Source: Amycolatopsis sulphurea (GTDB lineage: Bacteria > Actinomycetota > Actinomycetes > Mycobacteriales > Pseudonocardiaceae). From it: 64,000 nucleotides of DNA. Under the pieces are notes generated by a model. It searched no databases. It saw only the letters and a program-made list of their open reading frames with translations, and was not told the origin of the DNA. A program made the translations under genes and the position numbers. Positions within the stretch are counted from its first letter, which is position 1. Each line of letters starts with the position of its first letter. The DNA lies in assembly GCF_002564045.1 (NCBI RefSeq), contig NZ_PDJK01000002.1, positions 4,774,001-4,838,000 on the forward strand, given 5' to 3'. This document shows, in pieces, positions 49,757 through 58,385 of this stretch.

Positions 49757-50998
49757 ATGGCAGTGGCAGAAGCGACCCGACCGCGCCGGCTTGACCGGCT
49801 GCGCGCGGGCAGTGGGCTGCTCGGCCCGGCATTCGTGGCTGCCATCGCGTACGTGGACCCGGGCAACGTCGCGGCCAACGTCAGCGCCGGCGCGGAGTAC
49901 GGCTACCTGCTGGTTTGGGTGATCGTCGCCGCGAACTTGATGGCCGTGCTGGTGCAATACCTCTCCGCGAAGCTCGGCCTGGTCACCGGTCAGTCGCTGC
50001 CGGAGGCGCTGCGCGAACGGCTGCCCGGCCCGGCCCGGCTGGCCTACTGGGCGCAGGCCGAGGTGGTGGCGGTGGCCACCGACCTGGCCGAGGTGGTCGG
50101 CGGGGCGATCGCGCTGAACCTGCTCTTCGGGCTCCCGCTGCTGGCCGGCGGACTGATCACCGGGCTGGTCTCACTGGTGCTGCTGCTCGTGCAGGACCGC
50201 CGCGGCCAGCGCCCGTTCGAACGTATGGTGACCGGGCTGCTCGCGGTGATCGCGGTCGGATTCCTGGCCAGCCTGTTCGTGTCGCCGCCGTCGGCCGGCG
50301 GGATCGTGCACGGCCTCGTCCCGCGGTTCGCCGACAGCGGCAGCATCCTGATTGCCGCGGCGATGCTCGGCGCGACGGTGATGCCGCACGCGGTGTATCT
50401 GCATTCCGGTCTGGTGCGCGACCGGCACGGCGTGGTGCCCCCGGAGGGGCAGCGGCGGCTCCTGCGCGCCACCCGGTACGACGTCGGCTTCGCGATGCTG
50501 CTCGCCGGGGCGGTGAACCTCGGCATGCTGCTGGTGGCAGCGGCGAATCTGCAGGGTCGCGAAGGGGTCGACACGATCGCAGGTGCGCACAGCGCGGTCT
50601 CCTCGGCACTCGGGCCGGGGGTGGCGCTGCTGTTCGCGATCGGGCTGCTCGCCTCCGGGCTGGCGTCCACTTCGGTCGGTGCCTACGCGGGCTCGATGAT
50701 CATGGAAGGCTTGCTGCGCAAGCGAATTCCGATCGTGCTGCGGCGGCTCGTCACGCTGATTCCCGCGGTGGTGGTGCTGGCTCTCGGTGCCGATCCGAGC
50801 ATGGCGCTGGTGGTCTCGCAGGTGGTGCTGTCGTTCGGCATTCCGTTCGCGCTGGTGCCGCTGATCCGGCTTACCGCCGACCGCGCGCTGATGGGGGAGC
50901 AGGTCAACCGGCGCCTGACCACGGTGGTCGCCGGCGCGGTGGCCGCGGTGATCATCCTGCTCAACGTGGTGCTGATCTGGCTCACCTTCACCGGGTGA
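49757..50998 (+). CDS. mntH: Nramp family divalent metal transporter
   Basis: This 413-residue protein has about 11 transmembrane helices. The metal-binding signatures are AIAYVDPGNVAANVSAGAEY (D-P-G-N in TM1) and MLGATVMPHAVYLHSGLVRD (M-P-H in TM6). Members import Mn2+ or Fe2+ with protons. A CCTAA...TTAGG box precedes it, suggesting metal-dependent repression. MITE copy d inserted exactly at the 3' end: one target duplication covers the TGA stop (50996-50998) without changing the protein. Confidence 0.93.
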   Translation: MAVAEATRPRRLDRLRAGSGLLGPAFVAAIAYVDPGNVAANVSAGAEYGYLLVWVIVAANLMAVLVQYLSAKLGLVTGQSLPEALRERLPGPARLAYWAQAEVVAVATDLAEVVGGAIALNLLFGLPLLAGGLITGLVSLVLLLVQDRRGQRPFERMVTGLLAVIAVGFLASLFVSPPSAGGIVHGLVPRFADSGSILIAAAMLGATVMPHAVYLHSGLVRDRHGVVPPEGQRRLLRATRYDVGFAMLLAGAVNLGMLLVAAANLQGREGVDTIAGAHSAVSSALGPGVALLFAIGLLASGLASTSVGAYAGSMIMEGLLRKRIPIVLRRLVTLIPAVVVLALGADPSMALVVSQVVLSFGIPFALVPLIRLTADRALMGEQVNRRLTTVVAGAVAAVIILLNVVLIWLTFTG

Positions 50999-51003
50999 GC
51001 CCG

Positions 51004-51296
51004 CAGGGTCTCGGCAAAGTTGGTCGAGGACCCGTGATCAGCAGAGTGAGCCGTGGCTGCCGCGTCATCCATCGACGGCGCTTGCCTCTTCGTCGATTAC
51101 GCCCGGCAGCGGGCGATGCGGAGGTGTTCGAGATGCGCGACCACCTCGTGGTGTGTGCCGGACCTGTCCCGAAGTCTGTGAAGGGCCCCTTCACCGACTG
51201 AAGGTCCGTGAAGGGCCCCTTCACGGCCCCTCACGGCCCTTCACGGACCTCCGCGGTCGGCGCAGGGCCCCTCACGCCGACTTTGCCGACATCCTG
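51004..51296 (+). mobile_element. MITE copy d (long form), 293 bp
   Basis: The ends are CAGGGTCTCGGCAAAGTTGG and the inverted CCGACTTTGCCGACATCCTG. It is flanked by the perfect 11-bp repeat GGGTGAGCCCG (50993-51003 and 51297-51307); the left copy contains the mntH stop codon. It is about 15 bases longer than copy e because of extra CCCTTCACGG-type repeats near the right end. The interior includes the shared GTGATCAGCAGAG block and GTGAAGGGCCCCTTCAC palindromes. Confidence 0.88.
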
Positions 51297-51385
51297 GGGT
51301 GAGCCCGTGCGGATCCGGTGGAACCCGGACCGCGGCCGGGTGGTCGGACTAGCATCTGCGCGAACCCGACCGAGGAGCCCCGCCC

Positions 51386-52852
51386 GTGACTGACGAACAG
51401 ACCCGGCCCTCCGAGCCGGCCGCGGGCGCCCGCGTGGTCGCCGGCCGGTATCTGCTGCTGTCCGAACTCGGCCGGGGCGGGATGGGCGTGGTCTGGCGGG
51501 CCCAGGACCAGGTGATCGGCCGGCCGGTCGCGATCAAGGAGCTGCGGCTGTCCCCGGAGCCAGGCGGCGACGGGGCGGCGATCTCCGAACGCGTGCTGCG
51601 CGAGGTCCGGGCCGGCGGGCGGCTCAACGATCCGGCGGTGGTCACGGTGTTCGACGTGGTCAACGACGGCGGCGCCACCTGGATCGTGATGGAGCTGGTC
51701 GAGGCGCCCACGCTCGCGGACCTGGTGCGGCAGTACGGCCCGATGCCGGCCCAGCAGGTCGCCGTGATCGGGGAGCAGGTGCTGTCCGCGCTGCAAGCCG
51801 CGCACGCCGCCGGGATCGTGCACCGCGACGTGAAACCGGCCAACATCATGGTCGCCCATGACGGGCGCGTGAAGCTCACCGACTTCGGCATCGCGCATGC
51901 GATCGACGACCCGCGGCTCACCACCACCGGCACGCTCGTCGGCTCCCCGGCGTTCATGGCGCCGGAGCGCGTCGAAGGCCGCGAAGCGATGCCCGAATCG
52001 GACCTGTGGTCGCTCGGCGCAACGCTGTACTTCGCGGTGGAAGGCATCATCGCCTTCGAGCGCCCCACCACCGCAGCGACGCTGCACGCGGTCATGACCG
52101 AGACGCCCTATCCGACTCGCGCACAGGGGCCGCTCGCCGCAGTCGTGTCCGGGCTGCTCGTGGCACAGCCCGAAGCGCGGCTCACCGCTGCGCAGGTCCG
52201 CGCGCTGCTTGCCACCGCGGCCGGGCATGACCGGCGTACGCCGCCGCCAGGCACCGTCGCGATGCCACAGCCGCCAGCCCGGCAGACTCGGCGTGGGCGG
52301 TGGGTCGCCGCGGCCGTGGTGCTCCTCGTCGCAGGGCTGGTCGGTGGATTCTTTCTGGGTCTCCCGGTCTGGTCGCCGTCTGTGGACGCGCAGCGGCTCG
52401 ACACCGTCACCTTCGGGCCGGACGGTGACGTGAAGCTGGCCATCTCCAGCAGCGATCACTGCTTCAACGCGACAATTCAGCCGGGCGTCGTACTCAGTAC
52501 CGACAACAGCGTGAGCTGCGACAAGAACCACACGCTGGAGGTGTACGACGCCGCGAACGCGCTGCCGGTGGAGAGCTACAGCAGCGACGACGTGCCGCCG
52601 GCGCCGTACCCCGGGCGCGATCAGCTCGGGCAGCTCGCGGAGACGCGCTGCGGACTCACTTTCCACTCCGCCGTGGTGCCTGCGCAGCAGCGTGCAGACC
52701 TGCAGTACCGGGCGATCGTGCCGTCGCAGAAGGAGTGGGAGCTGATCCCCGAGAAGAGCAGCTCCAGCGGGCCGGTGCGGACGTTCTCCTGCGTGCTCAC
52801 CCGGACCGGCAACGGGCAGATCCCGGCGCAGATCACCACCAAGGTCAAGTAG
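51386..52852 (+). CDS. Membrane Ser/Thr protein kinase (PknB-like)
   Basis: This 488-residue protein has an N-terminal kinase domain: the Gly loop ELGRGGMGVVW, VAIKEL (ATP lysine), HRDVKPANIM (catalytic loop), DFGIAHA (metal) and GSPAFMAPE (activation segment). A proline-rich juxtamembrane stretch leads to one transmembrane helix (VAAAVVLLVAGLVGGFFLGL, about residues 310-330). The ~155-residue exported domain has four cysteines, probably two disulfides, and is not a PASTA domain, so its ligand is unknown. The GTG at 51386 follows CGAGGAG. Confidence 0.93.
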   Translation: MTDEQTRPSEPAAGARVVAGRYLLLSELGRGGMGVVWRAQDQVIGRPVAIKELRLSPEPGGDGAAISERVLREVRAGGRLNDPAVVTVFDVVNDGGATWIVMELVEAPTLADLVRQYGPMPAQQVAVIGEQVLSALQAAHAAGIVHRDVKPANIMVAHDGRVKLTDFGIAHAIDDPRLTTTGTLVGSPAFMAPERVEGREAMPESDLWSLGATLYFAVEGIIAFERPTTAATLHAVMTETPYPTRAQGPLAAVVSGLLVAQPEARLTAAQVRALLATAAGHDRRTPPPGTVAMPQPPARQTRRGRWVAAAVVLLVAGLVGGFFLGLPVWSPSVDAQRLDTVTFGPDGDVKLAISSSDHCFNATIQPGVVLSTDNSVSCDKNHTLEVYDAANALPVESYSSDDVPPAPYPGRDQLGQLAETRCGLTFHSAVVPAQQRADLQYRAIVPSQKEWELIPEKSSSSGPVRTFSCVLTRTGNGQIPAQITTKVK

Positions 52853-52955
52853 CCGCACGCGAGATGTTCCGCCGCCCGCGCGCGGCGGGCGGAAATTCTC
52901 CGTACCGGCCAGGTCCAGGCCAGGTTCGCAGGGCCGAAGGGGTACCGTCTTGGCC

Positions 52956-53969
52956 ATGTCCACCCCACCTTCCGCCGCGCCCGGACGCCCGTTCGGCCGC
53001 GTGCTCACCGCGATGGCCACGCCCTTCGACCGCGACGGCGCGCTGGACGTCAAGCGGGCGCAGGAACTCGCCGAGCACCTCGTGGACCTGGGCAACGACG
53101 GCCTGGTCGTGAACGGCACCACGGGGGAGTCCCCGACCACCACCGACGCGGAGAAGGACACCTTGCTGCGCGCGGTCGTGGAGGCGGTCGGCGATCGGGC
53201 CACGGTGGTCGCCGGGGCCGGTACCAACGATACCGCGCACAGCATCGTGCAGGCGCGCGCCGCCGCCGCTGCCGGAGCGCACGGGCTGCTCGTCGTCACC
53301 CCGTACTACTCGCGGCCCAGCCAGGCCGGCGTGTACGCGCACTTCACCACCGTCGCGGACGCCACCGAGCTGCCGGTGATGCTGTACGACATCCCGCCGC
53401 GCTCGGTGGTGCCGATCGAGGTCGACACCCTGCTGCGGCTGGCCGAGCACCCGCGGATCGCCGCGGTCAAGGACGCCAAGGGCGACCTGATCGCCGGGTC
53501 CGAGGTGATCGCGAACAGCCAGCTCGCCTACTACTCCGGCGACGACGGCCTGAACCTGCCGTGGATCGCGGTCGGCGGGGCCGGCGTGGTCAGCGTGATC
53601 GGACACGTGGTGGCCGGCCGGATCGGCGCCATGATCGACGCCTACGAGAGCGGCGACACCTCCACCGCACGCACCAACCACCGCGGGATGCTGCCGGTGC
53701 TGCGGGCTTTCTCGCGGGTCGGCGGGGTCGCCTTCGCCAAGGCCGCGCTGCAGCTGCGCGGGTTCGGCATCGGCGACCCGCGGCTGCCGATCGTGCCCGC
53801 CACCGAGGAACAGCTGCAGCTGCTCGCGGCCGATCTCGCCCAGGGCGGCGTGCCGCTGGAGGACAGCGGGGCCTCGGACTGGCATGGTGCACGGGTGGCA
53901 CAAGCGGATTCCCAGGCGGCCTACGTGGCCCCCACCTCACACACCAGCGTTGGGACCTTGCCCCGGTGA
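52956..53969 (+). CDS. dapA: 4-hydroxy-tetrahydrodipicolinate synthase
   Basis: This 337-residue aldolase-class enzyme condenses pyruvate with aspartate semialdehyde, the first committed step to lysine/diaminopimelate. The TIM barrel carries GLVVNGTTGESPTTTDAEK, VTPYYSRPSQAGVYAHF (catalytic Tyr), the Schiff-base lysine in IAAVKDAKGD and GVVSVIGHVVA. About 30 extra C-terminal residues follow the barrel. The ATG at 52956 lies 7 bases after TACCGT (leaderless pattern). It overlaps the RNase J start by 4 bases, a conserved pairing. Confidence 0.95.
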   Translation: MSTPPSAAPGRPFGRVLTAMATPFDRDGALDVKRAQELAEHLVDLGNDGLVVNGTTGESPTTTDAEKDTLLRAVVEAVGDRATVVAGAGTNDTAHSIVQARAAAAAGAHGLLVVTPYYSRPSQAGVYAHFTTVADATELPVMLYDIPPRSVVPIEVDTLLRLAEHPRIAAVKDAKGDLIAGSEVIANSQLAYYSGDDGLNLPWIAVGGAGVVSVIGHVVAGRIGAMIDAYESGDTSTARTNHRGMLPVLRAFSRVGGVAFAKAALQLRGFGIGDPRLPIVPATEEQLQLLAADLAQGGVPLEDSGASDWHGARVAQADSQAAYVAPTSHTSVGTLPR

Positions 53970-55663
53970 GCGAACTTCCCCCCGGACCCGGCCCGAGCCA
54001 CCTCCCGCCCGCCCTGCCCGAAGGCGCCCTGCGCGTCGTCGCGCTCGGCGGGATCGGGGAGGTCGGGCGCAACATGACCGTCTTCGAATACGACGGGCGG
54101 ATGCTGATCGTCGACTGCGGGGTGCTCTTCCCGGAGGACGACCAGCCCGGCGTGGACCTGATCCTGCCGGACTTCCGCGCGATCGAGGACCGCATCGACG
54201 AGGTCGAGGGCCTGGTGCTCACGCACGGGCACGAGGACCACATCGGCGCCGTCCCGTTCCTCCTGCGGCTCCGCCCGGACCTGCCGATCTACGGTTCGCG
54301 GTTCACCAACGCGCTGCTCGCGGCGAAGACCCGAGAACACCGGCAGCGGCCGAAGCTGATCGAGGTGCGCGAGGGCGAACGACGCCGGGTCGGCGCGTTC
54401 GACCTGGAGTTCTTCGCGGTCAACCACTCCATCCCGGACGCGCTGGCGGTGGCCATCCGCACCCCGGCCGGGGTGGTGCTGCACACCGGTGACATCAAGC
54501 TCGACCAGCTCCCGCTGGACGGCCGCCTGACCGACCTGGCCGGCTTCTCCCGGCTCGGCGACGAGGGTGTGGACCTGTTCTGCGTGGACTCGACCAACGC
54601 CGAGGTGCCCGGGTTCGTGACGCCGGAGCGGGACATCGGCCCGGTGCTCGACGACGTGATCCGCCGGGTCGGCCAGCGGGTGATCGTGGCCTGCTTCGCC
54701 AGCCACGTGCACCGCGTGCAGCAGGTGCTGGCCGCGGCGCAGCGGCACGGCCGCCGGGTCGCGTTCGTCGGCCGGTCGATGGTGCGCAACATGGGCATCG
54801 CGGCCGAGCTGGGCCTGCTGGACGTGCCCGAGGGCCTGCTCGTGGACATGGACCAGGCGAGCACGCTGCCGGAGAGCAAGGTGCTGTTCGTCTCCACCGG
54901 TTCCCAGGGCGAGCCGCTGTCCGCGCTGTCGCGGATGGCGCGTGGCGAGCACCGGCAGATCTCCATCCGGGCGGGCGACACCGTCGTGCTGGCCAGCTCG
55001 ATGATCCCGGGCAACGAGACCGCGGTCTTCGGCGTGGTGAACGGGCTGACCCGGCTCGGCGCGAACGTGGTGCACCAGGGCAACGCGAAGGTGCACGTGT
55101 CCGGGCACGCGTCCGCGGGGGAGCTGCTCTACCTGTACAACGCGGTCCGGCCGAGCAACGTGATGCCGGTGCACGGCGAGTGGAAGCACTTGCGCGCCAA
55201 CGGAGAGCTGGCGGTGCGGACCGGCGTGGCCCCGGAAAACGTGGTGATCGCCGAGGACGGCGTGGTCGTCGACCTGGTCGACGGCAAGGCTTCGCGCACC
55301 GGCCGGGTCGAGGTCGGGCACGTGTACGTGGACGGCCTGTCGGTGGGCGACGTCGGCGAGTCGACGCTGTCGGACCGGCTGGTGCTCGGCGAGGGCGGCT
55401 TCATCGCGATCACCATCGTGATCGATTCCAGCACCGGCCGCGCGATGAGCAGCCCGACCATCTCCGGCCGCGGGTTCTCCGACGACCCGAAGGCGCTCGA
55501 CAGCGTCGTGCCGCTGGTGGAGATGGAGCTGGCGCGCACCGAATCGGAGGGCATCACCGACACGCACCGGATCGCGCAGGCGGTGCGCCGGGTGGTCGGG
55601 CGCTGGGTGGCCGACACCTATCGGCGCCGCCCGATGATCGTGCCCACGGTCATCCCGGTCTGA
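53966..55663 (+). CDS. rnj: Ribonuclease J
   Basis: This 565-residue metallo-beta-lactamase/beta-CASP nuclease has 5'-3' exo- and endonuclease activity in the family. Motifs are GGIGEVGRN, THGHEDHIGAVPFLL (H-x-H-x-D-H zinc site), the metal ligands in VNHSIPDALA and LHTGDIKLD, and the beta-CASP region VHVSGHASAGELLYL with VMPVHGEWKHL. The GTG overlaps dapA's stop (GTGA). With PNPase encoded at 37367 it forms the core RNA-decay set of this genome. Confidence 0.96.
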   Translation: MSELPPGPGPSHLPPALPEGALRVVALGGIGEVGRNMTVFEYDGRMLIVDCGVLFPEDDQPGVDLILPDFRAIEDRIDEVEGLVLTHGHEDHIGAVPFLLRLRPDLPIYGSRFTNALLAAKTREHRQRPKLIEVREGERRRVGAFDLEFFAVNHSIPDALAVAIRTPAGVVLHTGDIKLDQLPLDGRLTDLAGFSRLGDEGVDLFCVDSTNAEVPGFVTPERDIGPVLDDVIRRVGQRVIVACFASHVHRVQQVLAAAQRHGRRVAFVGRSMVRNMGIAAELGLLDVPEGLLVDMDQASTLPESKVLFVSTGSQGEPLSALSRMARGEHRQISIRAGDTVVLASSMIPGNETAVFGVVNGLTRLGANVVHQGNAKVHVSGHASAGELLYLYNAVRPSNVMPVHGEWKHLRANGELAVRTGVAPENVVIAEDGVVVDLVDGKASRTGRVEVGHVYVDGLSVGDVGESTLSDRLVLGEGGFIAITIVIDSSTGRAMSSPTISGRGFSDDPKALDSVVPLVEMELARTESEGITDTHRIAQAVRRVVGRWVADTYRRRPMIVPTVIPV

Positions 55664-55712
55664 GGTCCTGTGCAGACCCGGTCCGACACGCTCGTGAGCA
55701 GGGGACGCGCGA

Positions 55713-56222
55713 ATGTCTGACCGGGTCGCACCGGCCCTCCCGCAGCTGCCGCCCAGGAGCGAGCGGCCGGTCGCGATCGTGGGCGTCACCGTCATCCCGA
55801 TGACGGGTCCGAAGAAGCTTGTCGACCACACCGTCGTGATCACCGACGGCCGGATCACTGCTCTTGGCCCACAGGAGCTCGTGGACACGCAAGGTGCCGA
55901 GGTGATCGACGCAACGGGACGCTCCCTCATGCCCGGGCTGATGGACTCCCACATGCACCTGAACGACGTCCACGACGCTGCGCTCTTCCTCGCGGCCGGC
56001 GTCACTCGCGTGCGGAACATGGGAGGCAGACCCGGACACCTCGCCTACGCCCGTCTCGTCGAGCAAGGTGGCTGGGCCGGTCCACGACTGCACAGCGCGA
56101 GCACGTTCATCGACGGGCTGACAGCGGCCGGAAAGCGACACACGCCGGGGGCAGTGGTCCTCACCGACCCCGCCGCAGAAGACGGCATCGAGAGCCTGTG
56201 CCCGATGCGCCGAACCCCTTGA
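55713..56222 (+). pseudogene. Amidohydrolase, truncated after the first third
   Basis: The frame encodes 169 residues: a leading composite-domain part (VAIVGVTVIPMTGPKKLVDH and VIDATGRSLMPGLMDSHMHL with the first two metal-binding histidines, H-x-H), AAGVTRVRNMGG, then DGLTAAGKRHTPG, before a stop. Imidazolonepropionase-like amidohydrolases have about 400-450 residues with further His and Asp ligands, all missing here. Another frame after the stop reads PTVLAVEGTTVIGGMDLVTD, unrelated to the missing part. It is probably a decayed gene. Confidence 0.65.
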
Positions 56223-56380
56223 ACCCGCCCACGGTGCTCGCGGTCGAAGGAACCACCGTCATCGGTGGCATGGACTTGGTTACCGACTTGGGCGAGGCGC
56301 TGCCACGACAGCTCTCACTTCCACCGGAGCAATCCCCATGATCTCCCAGCCGTCGGACGAGGGTTCCCCGCCCGGGTGGG

Positions 56381-56512
56381 TCACCCGACGCCGCGCGGTC
56401 TGAGGTCGTCACGCCGCCCGGCCGCCAGCGCGAGGGCGAACACGATGCGGGCGGCCTGGCGGGCGAGTGCGCGCCGGGCACGGCGTTGTTCATTGCGGTT
56501 CGGCCTGGGCAC
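56381..56512 (-). CDS. Small basic protein of 43 residues
   Basis: The GTG at 56512 is preceded at 6 bases by GAAGGAGG, one of the best ribosome sites in the window. The product is very basic (RNEQRRARRALARQAARIVF, then an alanine stretch and RRDDLRPRG) and might be an amphipathic or nucleic-acid-binding helix. No family is recognised. Because of its size and composition this is a tentative call based mainly on the ribosome site. Confidence 0.45.
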   Translation of the reverse strand: MPRPNRNEQRRARRALARQAARIVFALALAAGRRDDLRPRGVG

Positions 56513-56642
56513 GGCTGCCTCCTTCTCCCGTCGGTGTGTCAAGTGTGCCGCCCCGGCCGCGCTCGCACATCCCGCCGCGGTGGGTTTTGGCATCCCCCGA
56601 GAGGCTGAATCAGCCGTGTCCAGCGGGGCTTCGCGGTGGGCT

Positions 56643-56689
56643 GTGAAGGGGCCCTTCACGGACTCAGAGTCCGTGAAGGGCCCCTTCAC
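56643..56689. repeat. Perfect 47-nt palindromic intergenic repeat
   Basis: It is perfectly symmetrical about the A at 56666, with GTGAAGGGGCCCTTCAC on the left and GTGAAGGGCCCCTTCAC on the right, the same layout as 5201-5259. It is 20 bases past the stop of the leftward WrbA-like gene and could terminate it. Confidence 0.78.
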
Positions 56690-56709
56690 GGACGTCGCCG
56701 GGACGGGTT

Positions 56710-57330
56710 TCACCGCTGCTGAGCGGAATCCGCCCCGGTGGCCAGTCGTGCGGTGATCGTCGCCAGCCGGTGACCCTGCCTGCGCAGCGCACCGAGCGCC
56801 AGCTCGTCCGGCGCGGCCGAGCCACGGGAGACGAACGATCCGCCGTACGGGTTGCCGGATTCCTTCAGGTGCGGGTCGCCGTAGCCGAGTGGCACCACGA
56901 TCGCGCCCCAGTGGTAGAAGATGTTGTTGGTGGCCAGCACGGTCGACTCCAGCCCGCCGTGCGCGGTGGACGCGGTGGTGAACGAGGTCGCCACCTTGTC
57001 CGCGAGTTTCCCTTGCGCCCACAGGCCACCCGTACTGTCCAAAAAGGACTTCAGCTGGGCGGCCGGCCCGCCGAACCGGGTCGGGCTCCCGGCCGCGACG
57101 CCGTCGGCCCATGCGAGGTCTGCGAGCGTGGCGTACTCGTGGTGCGGGCCGGCGTCCACCCGGGCCTGCCACCGCGGATTGCTCGCCACCGCACCCGGCG
57201 GTGCGGTCTCCGGCACCGTCCGCACGCGCACCTCCGCCCCGGTTTCGGCGGCTCCCTCGGCCAGCGCGGCGGCGAGTGCGGCGGTGTTGCCGGTGGCGCT
57301 GTAGTAGACGACCAGGATGCGTGTGCTCAC
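56710..57330 (-). CDS. Flavodoxin-like NAD(P)H:quinone oxidoreductase (WrbA type)
   Basis: This 206-residue flavodoxin-fold protein starts RILVVYYSATGNTAALAAAL, the FMN phosphate loop (S-A-T-G-N-T), continues with GSPTRFGGPAAQLKSFLD (the P-T-R-F-G WrbA motif) and STAHGGLESTVLATNN, and has G-N-P-Y-G-G near the end. WrbA enzymes reduce quinones by two electrons and protect from oxidative stress. The GTG at 57330 lies 8 bases after TAGAGT, suggesting a leaderless message. It may be cotranscribed with the acyltransferase 34 bases upstream. Confidence 0.88.
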   Translation of the reverse strand: MSTRILVVYYSATGNTAALAAALAEGAAETGAEVRVRTVPETAPPGAVASNPRWQARVDAGPHHEYATLADLAWADGVAAGSPTRFGGPAAQLKSFLDSTGGLWAQGKLADKVATSFTTASTAHGGLESTVLATNNIFYHWGAIVVPLGYGDPHLKESGNPYGGSFVSRGSAAPDELALGALRRQGHRLATITARLATGADSAQQR

Positions 57331-57364
57331 AAGGCGCGACTCTAGCCAGCCGCGCCCCGGGGTC

Positions 57365-58186
57365 TCAGGATCCGGACACCGGCTTCCACGGGCTGACTGT
57401 GTCCGTGGGCCGCGTCGGATCGTGGAACCGGGGACGGACCGGTTCGTCGCGGCGCAACGGCACCAGGCCGTCGGTGATCGCCTGCATGATCTTCGCGTGC
57501 GCGCGCACACCTGCGCCGGGCCGCTGCGGGTCGATCTCCGACAGGTCGACGGGCGTGCCGAAGTGCACCTTGAACCGCGGACGCCGCAGCGGGGCACTCA
57601 GCCCAGACCGGGCGATCGGTATCAGGTCCGCCGGTCCGTTGACCGTTTCGGAGCCCCAGTACACCGCCTCGTGCGCGCCCCACTGGCTGATCGGGAGCAC
57701 CGGCACGCCCGCGGCCAGCGCGAGCCGTGCGGCGCCGGTCTTGCCGCGCTCGGGCCACAGGCCCGGATCGTGGCTGATCCGGCCCTCCGGGTAGACGATG
57801 ATCGGCTCCCGGGTGGTGCGCAGCGCCTCGGCCGCCTCGGCGAACTGGCCGACCGCGGTGGTCGCCTGCCCGCGGTCCACCCGCAGATGCCCGCTGACCC
57901 GCAGCGCGGGCCCGAGCACCGGCATGTCCAGGATCCCGCCGGCCAGCATGAACCGCGGGTTGATGCCGATCCGCTTGCACGCGGCCATCAGCACGAAGGC
58001 GTCGAACACGCCGATATGGTTGGCCACCAGCAGCAACGGCCGCCCGCGCAGCCGGGCGGGCACCGCACCGGACACGGTCAGCTTCCCGACGAGATTCACC
58101 AGCCCGCGGTCGATGGTCAGCATCGTCCGCCAGATCGCGGGGGCACGGTGGCCGTCCAGGGAATCGTCCTGCTGCAACGCGAACAT
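57365..58186 (-). CDS. 1-acyl-sn-glycerol-3-phosphate acyltransferase (PlsC-like)
   Basis: This 273-residue lysophospholipid acyltransferase-family protein has the catalytic N-H-x4-D motif in LLVANHIGVFDAFVLM (about residues 55-61) and the glycerol-phosphate motif IVYPEGRIS (about residues 130-138). No strong transmembrane helix is evident, so it may be a peripheral membrane enzyme. It would acylate lysophosphatidate or a similar acceptor; mycolate or menaquinone roles cannot be ruled out. The ATG is at 58186. Confidence 0.87.
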   Translation of the reverse strand: MFALQQDDSLDGHRAPAIWRTMLTIDRGLVNLVGKLTVSGAVPARLRGRPLLLVANHIGVFDAFVLMAACKRIGINPRFMLAGGILDMPVLGPALRVSGHLRVDRGQATTAVGQFAEAAEALRTTREPIIVYPEGRISHDPGLWPERGKTGAARLALAAGVPVLPISQWGAHEAVYWGSETVNGPADLIPIARSGLSAPLRRPRFKVHFGTPVDLSEIDPQRPGAGVRAHAKIMQAITDGLVPLRRDEPVRPRFHDPTRPTDTVSPWKPVSGS

Positions 58187-58385
58187 GAGCTGAGCATTTC
58201 ACGCCGCTGCCGACCCCGGATCCCCTGGTGGCGAGCCCCTGCCGGCCGGCCCCGCCGGATCCGCCCTGACCTGCGCAGATCGTCCCCAACGCCGGATCAG
58301 CACCCCCTGACGTGCCGCCAATTGTTTCCGATGTGGTGCGAGTGGCGCATGGGACTCTCGCGATCCGCCCGTTACCGTGGGGGGT
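58187..58385. promoter_or_regulatory. Divergent region between the acyltransferase and ftsK
   Basis: TACCGT (58373-58378) is 7 bases before the ftsK ATG, the same box and spacing as in front of dapA. No clear leftward promoter was fixed. Confidence 0.45.

Noticed and set aside
2835..56689. A CRISPR-like array made of the repeated palindromes
   Set aside because: Copies are kilobases apart, lack regular unique spacers, and no cas genes are present.
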